The notes under the pieces are model-generated. The model was not told the origin of the DNA, made no database searches, and was given only the letters and a program-made list of their open reading frames with translations. Below are positions 11,501 to 19,997 of a stretch of 64,000 bases of DNA, in pieces (within the stretch, counting starts at the first letter, position 1; every line of letters starts with the position of its first letter). Position numbers and translations under genes: made by a program. Source of the stretch: Corylus avellana (Eukaryota; Streptophyta; Magnoliopsida; Fagales; Betulaceae); assembly GCF_901000735.1 (NCBI RefSeq), contig NC_081551.1, positions 8,377,126 to 8,441,125 of the forward strand, written 5' to 3'.

Positions 11501-12521
11501 CCTTCCTAAGGATGGTCTTCCCTCTACATTAAAAACCCTTTGGATAAGTGGGTGTGACTCACTTGTGACCCTTCCTGAGGGAATGATAGACTCCAACAAC
11601 AATATTCAAGAATTGGTGATCCGTAAGTGTCATTCACTTGTGTCCTTTCCTAAGGATGGTCTTCCCTCTACATTAAAAACCCTTACGATTGAGAGTTGTA
11701 TGAAGTTAGATCTCCCAATGCACGTAGACTATACATCTGTTAAAGAACTAAACTTGTATAAATCCAAGACTCTCAAGTCCTTTCCATTAGATTTATTCCC
11801 AAAGCTTTATCACGTCCAATTCTGGGAGTGTAGCAATCTGATATCTCTTACCATTCCAGACAATTATGAACATGATTTAGTCACCTTGAACATAAAAATC
11901 TCTATTTGCCCTAAGTTTGTATCTTTTCCAAAAGGAGGATTGCGTGCATCCCGCCTTACATCACTTTTGGTCCTTGAATGTGAGAGCCTGAGATCACTTC
12001 CTGAAAATATGCACATACTCCTTCCGTCTCTTGAGGAGCTGGAAGTATCTAATTGTGCAAAAGTTGAGTCGCTTCCTGAAGGGGGCTTGCCTTCCAATCT
12101 GAAATCAATTAAAATCATCAGTTGTGGCAAACTCGTTGCGAGTCGGATGGGATGGGGTTTGCAGTACCTGCCATTCCTTAGAGATTTGTCAATCAGTGGC
12201 GAATTTGAAGATGTGGAGTCTTTCCCAGAGGCACAGTTGCTGCCCACCAGTCTAACCTCTCTTTCCATCTATAGCTTTCTAAATTTGAAATCTTTGGACA
12301 AGAAGGGGCTTCAACACCTTTATGCTCTTGAAAATTTGTATATCTACAACTGCCCTAATCTCAAGTACATGCCAGAACAGGGGTTACCTCCCTCCCTTTT
12401 ATTTCTATGGATCGACTACTGTCCTTTGCTGAAGATAGAGTGGCAAAGTAAAAAAGGAAAAGAATGGCACAAGATTGCTCATGTCGAACGGAAACGGATG
12501 GATCGCGAATGGATTGAATGA
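8535..12521 (+). CDS. CC-NB-LRR disease resistance protein, RPP13-like type
   Basis: Intracellular immune receptor of 1328 residues in one uninterrupted exon. I chose ATG 8535 because it starts the family's MAEIATIFLSPFLEAFF; the frame stays open upstream to 8268 but that part looks non-coding. The Rx-type coiled coil spans about residues 1-150, with AEQVLDEI at 80-87. The NB-ARC follows: P-loop GMGGIGKTS 199-207 (Lys205), kinase-2 LLVLDDVW 274-281, SKVIVTTR, GLPL 366-369, CFAYCSIFPKDYDF, then MHN 488-490 where most relatives have MHD. About 15-25 leucine-rich repeats run from about 540 to 1290, including three copies of a 48-residue unit starting near 943, 991 and 1039. The C-terminus has CPLLKIEWQ and KEWHKIAHVE, usual for this group. 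Family members bind ADP/ATP and trigger cell death on sensing pathogen effectors; the specific ligand is unknown. Confidence 0.96.
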   Translation: MAEIATIFLSPFLEAFFSRMASGEFVDFFQQRKLSDKLLMKLKTTFLTLNAVLEDAEELQVTKPAVKEWLDKLKDAIYDAEQVLDEISTEALRSELDAQFQTTASKVRKSMFAFRNSFVQEIEPKIKEVLGRLEYLADQKNLIGLKEGIGGKSSERLPTTSLVEESDICGRGDDKEAIIKMLLSNDVCGNEMSVIAIVGMGGIGKTSLAQLVYNDNKVKDSFDHLAWVCVSEDFNVFKITKTILERVSSSTYDSKDLDLLQSELKEKLKGKKFLLVLDDVWNENYVQWEALCKPFKSGLQESKVIVTTRNDSVALVMRASALYQLKELAEEDCWSLFAKYAFHDGKSNAHGELEVIGRKIMEKCRGLPLAIKTIGALLRSKSDVEEWDKILKSELWDLPIDEMGILPALRLSYKYLSSNLKRCFAYCSIFPKDYDFKKDQLILLWMAEGFLHQPENKTMEEVGNEYFLTLESRSLFQKSSYKKSCFVMHNLVSDLAKSISGQFILRLEGDCPPKVVSNTRHLSYFSKQMFHSSKKFDTLHEAKRLRTFLHLSMFHLYWPCYCLTKKVVHDILPTLRCLRVLSLSNYGNITELLDSIGKFKYLRYLDLSCTNVERLPDSICQLYNLQTLILSYCRDLVGLPRDMWKLVNLRHLDIIGTSIKEMPIQLGRLKCLQTLTKFIIDEGSVLCIGELGKLTNLQGSLSISGLQNVESPTNAINARLGDKKYLEELELEWEYNNNFPESQKTVLDSLRPHRNLKSLIIRHYSGKLFSDWVGHSSFSNVASLRLQNCQYCNSLPPLGQLHSLQNLSIAGFDKVVTVGREFCGSGSSFVKPFAALKILRFERMAKWKEWISFGDENGSVAFPQLEKLYIDRCPNLTGGLPSYLPYLAKLEISVCPQLVAPLPRSPAIRELELRFCNEKLLNELPTGIQNLKIEGCHPLESFPKDGLPSTLKTLRIIWCRNLRSLPEGMIDSNSGLQKLVIDDCFLLMSLPKDGLPSTLKTLWISGCDSLVTLPEGMIDSNNNIQELVIRKCHSLVSFPKDGLPSTLKTLTIESCMKLDLPMHVDYTSVKELNLYKSKTLKSFPLDLFPKLYHVQFWECSNLISLTIPDNYEHDLVTLNIKISICPKFVSFPKGGLRASRLTSLLVLECESLRSLPENMHILLPSLEELEVSNCAKVESLPEGGLPSNLKSIKIISCGKLVASRMGWGLQYLPFLRDLSISGEFEDVESFPEAQLLPTSLTSLSIYSFLNLKSLDKKGLQHLYALENLYIYNCPNLKYMPEQGLPPSLLFLWIDYCPLLKIEWQSKKGKEWHKIAHVERKRMDREWIE

Positions 12522-12845
12522 GCTAAAAGTCTAGCAAGAGTCCCCAAATTTTGGTACCTGCACTTTTCAACCACCTAATTTATCAATATCATTTACTCTC
12601 TCTATTTTAATTTGCTTAGCTGCTATCATTGTTGAAACAGAATGCTCTTCACTTCACCATTTTGAACATAACCAGTTGAGTCATGTCACCGTCTAGAGTA
12701 ATTGGGAACTCCATAGAGAATTGGGGATGCTTTGAATCAACAAGGTATGTTCCTATGATTTTTCTTTCTATAAATATTGATTTTATTGTCAATTACCAAT
12801 TTCTTGTTTATAGGATCGCTTTTATTGTCAATGTAAACTGCTTGG
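12522..12845 (+). other. 3' untranslated region with probable 69-bp intron
   Basis: Sequence after the resistance gene stop. A probable intron runs 12745-12813 (CAAG|GTATGT ... TTTATAG|GATC). The same exon-intron-exon block, with an intron of the same 69 bp, recurs at 15426-15494, and weaker copies occur near 16740 and 19240. Its preservation in several copies suggests it is part of the real transcript unit. Confidence 0.6.
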
Positions 12846-13685
12846 AATGTAGCATCCTTTATCTACAAAACTACAAATATTGCAATAGCTTGCCACTGCT
12901 TGGTCAGCTTTCACTCTTTGCAGAACCTTTCAATTGTTAGGTTTGATAAAGTTGTTACAGTGGGTCGTAACTTTTGTGGTAGTGGTTCTTCTTTAATTAA
13001 GCCATTTGGTGCCCCTTAAAGTTCTTAGGTTTGATTGAGCGTATGGCGAAGTGGGAGGAGAGGGTTTCTTTTGGTGACGAAAATGGAGGTGTAGCTTTTC
13101 TTCTACTTGAAAAGCTTTATTTTAATTGTTGTCCTAAGCTAACAGGAGGGTTGCTCATCAGTCTTCCTTCTTTGGCCAAACTTGAGATTAGTGTATGTTC
13201 ACAGCTGGTGGCTCCACTCCCAAGGTCTCCTGCTATTCGTGAATTGGAGCTAGGCTATTGTAATGAGATGTTAAAGAAATTACCTACTGGAATGCGAAAG
13301 CTCAAAATTGAAGGATGTCATCCACTAGAATCCCTTCATAAGGATGGTCTTCCATCTACATTAAAAACCCTCCACATCATATGGTGTAGGAATTTAGAAT
13401 ACCTTCCCGAGGGAATGATAGCCTCCAATAGTGGTCGTCAAGAGTTAGTGATCAATGGCTGTTTCTCACTCATGTCCCTTCTTAAGTGATATAGGACGCT
13501 ACATTTGATTCAATATGACCGCGAAGATGAAGATTTTATTTTATTTCTATTCTAATTTTAATGAAGACTTTATTTCCTGTCCTTTCTAGGATTCTTTCCT
13601 TACTAGGATTATGTTTACTTTTATTACTAGGATTAGGTGTACTTTCACTACTTCGAGTAGGTTTACTATCTCTACAAGTATTTTT

Positions 13686-13751
<66 letters not shown>

Positions 13752-14075
13752 AGTCTGTAATGTAAAAGACACAACTTGAATTATTATAAAATCTGAGAAT
13801 TTCTCAAATACTCTGCGGAGTTTATCGTCCTTTAAACTTGAAGGCTTGTTTTATCTTTTGGTCAAAAGACGTAGATGCTTCTGATTATTGTTACCAAATA
13901 ATCCTTCTGATTATTGTTACCAAATAATCCGCTACATCATTAAGAATGGTCTTTCCTCTCCATTAAAAGCCCTCTGGAAAAGTGGATGTGACTCACTTGT
14001 GTCCCTCCATGAGGGAATGATAGACTCCAACAGCAGTCTTCAAGAGTTGGTGATCCATAAGTGTCATTCACTTTT
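12846..14075 (+). pseudogene. LRR-only partial copy of the resistance gene, split by a solo LTR
   Basis: Matches the gene from about 10872 to 11640: YCNSLP..LGQ, ERMAKWEE, SFGDENGGVAF, GGLLISLPSLAKLEISVC, PRSPAIRELEL and DGLPSTLKTL. The CC and NB parts are absent; the homology starts abruptly in what is untranslated sequence of the upstream gene. Frameshifts occur near 12935 and 13020. At 13486 a solo LTR interrupts the copy, and the match resumes at 13945 (GGTCTTTCCTCTCCATTAAAAGCCCT). Not expected to make a receptor. Confidence 0.9.
13487..13939 (+). mobile_element. Solo LTR in the LRR pseudogene
   Basis: A 453-bp insert starts TGATATAGG and ends GCTACATCA (TG...CA). It is flanked by TTAAG on both sides (13482-13486 and 13940-13944), the expected 5-bp duplication. 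The LRR pseudogene continues cleanly across it. It contains a (CT)n-(TA)n compound microsatellite (about 13690-13748) and a 26-bp tandem duplication (CTTCTGATTATTGTTACC, twice in 13878-13930). No internal coding region, so it is the product of LTR-LTR recombination. Confidence 0.9.
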
Positions 14076-14660
14076 AATTTTCTGTTTTTATGTCTATTTA
14101 CCAATTTGTTTGTGTAAGCAAGTTTATATTTCATTGGGTAATTGCAGCAAAAATTAATCATTAGCTGATTATAAATTTGATGAGTAGTGAGTCTATATAG
14201 GGAAGAAAAAATTATAGATCACAAGAAGTATTTTGAAAATCATGCAAGCAATAAGAACTCCGAATGGCACTGAATGGTATAAACTTATCCTCACCTGCCC
14301 TTGTTGTTTTTATGTATTTGATTCTATTGCCTGTGAAATTCAGTGCCATAATAGCTCCTTTTACAACCATCTTTTCTATGCAGCTGCTTTGAGAACTCCG
14401 AATGGTATAAACATCTTGGGGGCAAGCACTTCTCCTGCATGCGTACCAATAGGTGGTTCAAAGGTATATTGGTGTGTCTGTTTACTTGATTTTTTTTTTT
14501 CCTTACTCTTTTATGAATTAATTTACAAACTCAATGATACTGAAGTTTACAAACTCAATGATACTGAAATTTTGGTTTTATTTGGATTATTTCAGATCAC
14601 CAAATCCCGTTTTGGTTCCATAGTCATCTGACAGTGCTTCGAAGTGTAGCTCATCTCGAA
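14076..14660. other. Non-homologous insert replacing part of the LRR copy
   Basis: About 585 bp sits where the gene has its segment 11640-12000. It shows two short direct repeats: AGAACTCCGAATGG twice (near 14257 and 14392) and TTTACAAACTCAATGATACTGAA twice (near 14520 and 14547). The open frame 14233-14631 has no recognisable domain. Origin unknown. Confidence 0.5.
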
Positions 14661-14689
14661 GTAATTGTCAAAGAAGACCAACAAGAAAG

Positions 14690-15200
14690 TAATGCATGTA
14701 CTCCTTGTGTCTCTTGAGGAATTGGTTGTAAGTCATTGTCAAGAAGTTGAGTCATTTTCTGAAAGGGGCTTGCCTTCCAATCTGAAACCAATTACCATCA
14801 ACGGTTTTGACAAACTCGTTGCAAGTTGGATGGGATGGGGTTTGCAAAACCTCCCTTTTCTTTAACATTTGAGAATCAGTGGCAATTCTGAAGATGTGGA
14901 GTCCTTCCCAAAGGTGCAGTTGCTGCCCACCAGTTTGACCTCTCTTCACATCTTTGACTCAAATTTGAAATCTTTGGACAAGAAGGGGGTTCAGCGCCTC
15001 ATTGCTCTTGAAAAATTGCATATCTCGAACCGCCCTAAGCTCAAGTTCATACCAGAACAGGAGCTACTTGCCTCCCTTTCTATTCTAAAAATTATACAAC
15101 TGTCCTTTGTTGAAGAAAGAGTGGCAAAGTAAAAAAGGAAAAGAATGGCGCAAAATTGCTCATGTCGAACAAAAATGGATTGGTTACGAATTGATTGAAT
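14690..15200 (+). pseudogene. C-terminal LRR fragment, copy 2
   Basis: Matches the gene from about 12005 to its stop: LLVSLEELVVSHC, ERGLPSNLK, LVASWMGWGLQNLPFL, DVESFPKVQLLPTSLTSL and KSLDKKGVQ. A stop at about 14863 (TAA after LPFL) and a frameshift near 15100 break it, yet the end motif (AAAGAATGGCGCAAAATTGC) is still present. Together with 12846-14075 it forms one degenerate unit. Confidence 0.9.
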
Positions 15201-15500
15201 AAGCAAGAAGTCTAGCAAGAGTCCCTAATTTTGGTACGTGCACTTTTTAATCTCCTAATTTATCAATGTAATATACTCTCTCTATTTAATTTGCTTAGTT
15301 GCTATCTTTGATAAAACAGAATGCTCCGCCCACTTCACCATTCCGGACATAAGCAGTTGAGTCACGTCACCGCCTAGAATTATTGAGAGCTCCATAGAGA
15401 ATTGGTGATGCCATGAATAAACAAGGTATGTTCCCATGATTTGTCTTTCTATAAATCTTGATTTTACTGTCAATTCTCAATTCCTTGTTTATAGGATCAC
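15201..15500 (+). repeat. Second copy of the 3' untranslated block
   Basis: Repeats 12522-12815: GTCTAGCAAGAGTCCC, AACAGAATGCTC, GCAGTTGAGTCACGTCACC, then the intron-like CAAG|GTATGTTCCCATG...TTTATAG|GATCAC at 15426-15494, again 69 bp. Confidence 0.85.
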
Positions 15501-16585
15501 TTTTTATTTTCAATAACAAGTGTCATGCTTGTAATCAAATCATGTCAACTGCTTCCTGCCACTCTCACTTCTGTTGGGTATTTTTCTCTTAAGAAGGGCT
15601 CTCTCCTGAATTTGCCACTAGAGGATGCAGACTTGCACTGTAAATTGTCTAGTGTCTTTTATTTTTTATTTTTAGATTTGAAATTGTTTTTTAGAATAGA
15701 AAGACCGTGACAACTACAGCTTATTATATACCCACTTATTCTGCATAGGTGTTTGATGTTATTTAATCAATACTTTCATTTGATTTTTATTGTACAACTT
15801 CTAGGTTTGCTCTGTTTTTATTTTTTTGTTTCTTATATAAATTCAAACCCTTAGAGATTCAATGTTCCCTGAAATGATTTGAAGCATAAACTAACTGTTA
15901 AGCATGACTCTACTAACGTAACCGAGCAGAAGAAGTTTGCAACAATTCATTGCTCTTAAAGAATTGGTTGATTTCTTTGCTTTTTAATAAAATCACACAA
16001 ATCAAAATTAAAAAATGAGGCTTTTTATTTTAAATGTTTTTACAAGTTCCAAACGGAGCATTGCTTTAAGTTTTAGAAACTTTCCGTAAATTATTTCAGA
16101 ACAAAATGAGCTGAAATAATGATTTTCAATGTTAAGATTTGACGAAGTGTCAAACTTGAAGGAATCAAGCACCAATGGAATTGCATCTGGAGTTAAAATT
16201 TGATGCCTTGGGCAACCAAACAGTGTATTAACATTAATCTCTAGGTGTTGTTTTCTTTTCTTTCCATCCGTTTTTTGAGCATGGAAACAGGGGATTCTCT
16301 ACATGCCTTTTACTTTGCCTTTTGGGTAATGAAATTAGTGTGTATATGTTGCAGGTACATGTGATGTGGGCAACTGATCCTCTTGCCTGATGGAGTGAAG
16401 GAGTTGGGCTTGGTACTAACAAGAATATATAAGGGATCATCGTCGCCATTGTCATCAATGTTCAAGCTTTTGCAAGTTTTTGGGTATGGTGAACCCCAGA
16501 AGTAATAATCATGACTTCTCTCGTATTTTAGAAGTTCCTTTCCAAGGACAGAGAAATCGAAGCTCGATTTGAGTGAATTTGAGTT
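15501..16585. other. Cluster intergenic DNA, no gene seen
   Basis: Non-coding. Blocks such as GATGCAGACTTGCACTGTAAATTGTC and GGTTTGCTCTGTTT recur at 19375-19565, showing that the duplicated unit extends past the untranslated region. A stretch near 16200-16470 reads like decayed exon sequence, but I could not assign it. Confidence 0.5.
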
Positions 16586-16800
16586 TTTAATGTCTGATAA
16601 AACAGTATGCCCTGCTCACTTATTAATTCTTAATTTACTTTTACCTTTCTAGGCATAAGCAGTTGAGTCTCTCTCATGTCACCACCAAAAATTATTGAGA
16701 ACTCTATGAAATTAAGGGTCCTCTGAATCAACAAAGGTTTGTTCCCATGATTTATGTTTTTATAAATCTCCATTTGAGTGTCAATCATCAATTCCAACAT
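16586..16800 (+). repeat. Third copy of the 3' untranslated block
   Basis: Contains GATAAAACAGTATGCCCTGC, CATAAGCAGTTGAGTCTC and CAACAAAG|GTTTGTTCCCATGATT, matching the blocks at 12640-12780 and 15310-15450. The coding part that should precede it is missing or unrecognisable. Confidence 0.7.
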
Positions 16801-17221
16801 GTAAAGCAATCAATTCTCACTCCTATTGGGTTTTTAAATTCCATTTTTTTGGTTCTAAATTTTTGTTAGAATGGAAAGACAAAGACAAGTAAGTGAATGA
16901 TTGGCCCTTATACACCTAGTTTTTCTGCATATATGTTAGATGTCTAACATGTCATTTGATCAATACTTTTAGTTGACTTTTAGTTGTCATATTCAAACTA
17001 TTCAAAATATAATCTTTCCCCTAAACTTTGATTCTGATTGACCGAGAAGTTGTTTGGTTTTGCATGACAGGATGTTTTAGCTGTTTAATGGGTTACAGGA
17101 CATCTTCCTATCTTCCTAAAGCGGAAAATGGGAATTCGATAGCACTATGTAAATCAAGTGTGGAGTTAAAGGAGTCTAAAGCTAGCGTTGTTGAAACAGC
17201 TAATGCTAGTGATTGGTCCGC

Positions 17222-17736
17222 ATTGTTAGAGTTAAAGGAGTTGAGATCACTTCCTGACAAGATGCACACACTCCTTTCGTCTCTTGAGAAATTAGATGTA
17301 ATTATTTGTCCAGAAGTTGAGTGGTTTCTTGAAGGGGCTTCCCTTCCAATCTGAAATCAATTAACATCTATGCTTGGATGTATAATGGGATGGGTTTTGC
17401 AGAACTTCCCCTTTCTTAGATATTTGACAATCGGTGGCAATTATTGAGATGTGGAGTTCTTCCTAGAGGCATAGTTGCTGCCCACCAGTCTGACCTCTCT
17501 TTCCATCTCTGGCTTTCCAAATTTGAAATATTTGGACAAGAAGGGGCTTCAACACCTCAGTGTTCTTCAAGCATTGCTTATCTTTAAATTCCCATTCAAG
17601 TACATGCCAGAATAGGGTTGTTGGCCTCCCTATCTATTCTATGGATCTGGGAATGTCCTTTGTTGAAGAAACAGTGGCAATGTAAAAGAGGAAAAGAGGA
17701 AAAAGGATGGCCTAAGATTGCTCACATGGATTGAAT
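17222..17736 (+). pseudogene. C-terminal LRR fragment, copy 3
   Basis: Starts with LRSLPDKMHTLLSSLEKLDV and continues through VEWFLEG, MGWVLQNFPFLRYLTIGG, LLPTSLTSLSISGFPNLK and LDKKGLQHL. Several frameshifts and stops are visible (about 17352, 17446, 17471, 17610). More decayed than the other copies. Matches the gene from about 11990 to 12521. Confidence 0.88.
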
Positions 17737-17883
17737 AAGCTAAAAGTCTAGCAAGAGCCCCCAATTTTCGGTACAATATCAGCTTTTACAGTTAGGTACA
17801 TACATTTTCAACATACTAATTTATCAATATATTTATGCTCTCTATTTTAGGTTTCCTTCATTCCTGTCTTTGATAAAATAGAA

Positions 17884-18068
17884 GATGAGTACTACACATA
17901 CTCCCAAGTCTTCATTCCCAAGTACTCACTCCATAACGTGGCAGTGAAAATCATAATTGGATAAATAACAAATGAAAGTACATGTAGCATCTAATGTTAA
18001 TTTTTACTGTCACTTCAAAGAGTGAGCATTTGAGAGTGAGCACATGGGAGTATGTGTAACATTTCTCC
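17884..18068. mobile_element. 185-bp MITE in a duplicated 3' untranslated block
   Basis: Imperfect terminal inverted repeats share ACACATACTCCCA; further in, AGTACTCACTC is matched by GAGTGAGCA. The host block AAAA(T/C)AGAA is present at both edges (17875-17883 and 18069-18077), a 9-bp duplication with one mismatch, which fits a Mutator-type non-autonomous element. The surrounding block is recognisable from copies at 12640 and 15320. Confidence 0.75.
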
Positions 18069-18164
18069 AAAACAGAATGCTCTGCCCACTGGTTAATTCT
18101 TCATTTACTTCACTTTGCCAAAACTGAGTAGTTAAGTACAAATTATTGAGGACTCAGTAGAGAA

Positions 18165-18490
18165 TTATTATTGTCCACTTTTCTGCTCTTTTCCATGTCT
18201 CTTCCACTTTTATTGTATCTTTGGGTTTCTCATTCAGTACCTCAAGTCAATGAGTCTGGAAAGTAGTTGTTGGAAAAGCACAACATCAATCCCATTTTGT
18301 TTATACTACCATGTGGTTTTGATTTATTAACTATAAACTGAATCTAGTAAAGCGGAAACGCATTTCAAATTTTGTGTATTGTCTGATACGTATGCACCTT
18401 CTCATGTTTGGCTTGAGTTGCATTTCTGATGTTTGTTATTTTGGCCATTTGCAGAGTGATTTCTGGCCTCTTCCAGTTGTCCCCCGTGGT
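18165..18490 (+). repeat. Cluster intergenic block, also present at 26.9 kb
   Basis: GGGTTTCTCATTCA, GGAAAGTAGTTGTTGGAAA and CATTTC.CATTTTGTG align with 26915-27110, and GATGTTTGTTATTTTGGCC aligns near 27560. Shows that duplicated cluster sequence reappears beyond the LINE and Copia C2. Confidence 0.75.
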
Positions 18491-18494
18491 ACTG

Positions 18495-19016
18495 TAGATA
18501 TTGCACATACTCCTGCCATCTCTTGAGGTATTACTTGTAAGTCGATGTCCAAAAATTGTCTCTCTTCCTGAGGGGGGCTTGCCTTCCAGTATTAAATCAA
18601 TTGAGATCGATCGTTGTGACAAACTTATTGCGAGTAGGATGGGATGGGATTTGCAGCAGCTTCCCATTCTTAAAGGTTTGTCAATTGGTGGAACAAGACA
18701 TGAAGATGTGGAGTTCTTCCCAGAGGCACGGTGGCTGCCCACCAGTTTGACCTATCTTTCCATTTCTGACTTCCCAAATTTGACATCTTTGGACAAGGAG
18801 GAGTTTCAACAACTCTGTGCTCTTGAAGTTCTAAATATCTGTGACTGTCCTAAGCTCAAGTACATGCCAGACAAGGGGTTACCTGCCTCTCTTTCTATTC
18901 TAAAAATCTCAGACTGTCCTTTGTTGACAAAACAATGGCAAGATAAAAAAGGAAAAGAATGGCGCAAGATTGCTCATGTCAAACAGAAATGGATTGATTA
19001 CGATTTGATTGAATAA
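18495..19016 (+). pseudogene. C-terminal LRR fragment, copy 4 (open frame)
   Basis: An open frame of 171 codons from 18501 gives LLPSLEVLLVSRCPKIVSL, EGGLPSSIKSIEIDRC, MGWDLQQLPILK, LPTSLTYLSISDFPNL, LDKEEFQQL and the usual ending KEWRKIAHVKQKWIDYDLIE. It has no stop, unlike copies 2 and 3, but lacks the CC, NB and most LRRs; the homology starts at the gene's position of about 12005. A stand-alone LRR product is possible but unproven, so I treat it as a gene fragment. It might be a terminal exon of a rearranged gene. Confidence 0.8.
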
Positions 19017-19340
19017 TCCAAAGTCTAGCAAGGGTCCCCAGTTTCGATAGATTTCAGCATTTGTGGCTAGCTAGGTACTACACTTTTCAACCACCTAATC
19101 TACTAATTATAATTTAACCTCTTTATTTTAGGTTTTGTTAATTGCTATCTTTGTTAATACAGGATGCTCTTCACTATTCCGAACATAAGCAGTTGAGTTA
19201 TGTCACAGTCCAGAATTATGAAGAACTCCATTGAGAATACCATGTTCTCATGATTTGGCTTTCTATAAATCTTGATTTTACCGTCAATTCTCAATTCCTT
19301 GTTTATAGGGTCACTTTTTATTGTTAATAACCAGTGTCAT
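19017..19340 (+). repeat. Fourth copy of the 3' untranslated block
   Basis: GTCTAGCAAGGGTCCCC, CATAAGCAGTTGAGTTATGTC and CTTGTTTATAGGGTCAC match earlier copies. The donor side of the 69-bp intron is altered here (ATACCATGTTCTCATG), so splicing may be lost. Confidence 0.8.
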
Positions 19341-19997
19341 ATGCTTGGGATCAAATAATGTAAACAAACAGAGCATGCAGACTTGTAGTTGCACTGTAAA
19401 TTGTCCAACTTTTTTAGATTTTAACTTTTTCTTAGAATAGAAAAACCGAGACAAGTAAGCCAATGATTGGCCTTATATACCGAGTTATTTATTCTGCATA
19501 TTTTTTTGACTTACTAAGATGTCCTGTAGTTCATTTTTAGTGTGCACTTCTCGGTTTGCTCTGTTTGTTTGTCTTTTTTTTTTTTCTTTTGGTTGCTCAT
19601 ACATAATCAAACCCCTCAAAATTCAGTATTTCTGAATCTGATTTGAAGCATTAACCGAGTACTTCCTTTTTCCATCCCTTAAGAACTTCAAAGCCACAAT
19701 CTTTCCCCTAAACTTTGAATTACCATTCAATACCTTTTCTCCTGAAAGCTACTACATGGGAAAAGGTAATCAATGATAGCTGAGGAGTTTCTTGTGGGTA
19801 CTGTACATGTGATCCTTGATTTTTGGTAACAAAATGGCGGGCTTCCTGATATCTAGCTGGCATTGAACCCATTGGAAGCTAGTGTTGTTTCTGATACCTT
19901 CAATTATCAAAATGTTGAGATGAGAAACCGAAGCTAGACTTAGATGGTGACATTATCTGTTGACTAAGAGGTGTGGGTAAGTTTTCAATGGTGGTTC

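Noticed and set aside
13536..13779. Three overlapping open frames in the solo LTR
   Set aside because: They are translations of the (CT)n-(TA)n microsatellite.
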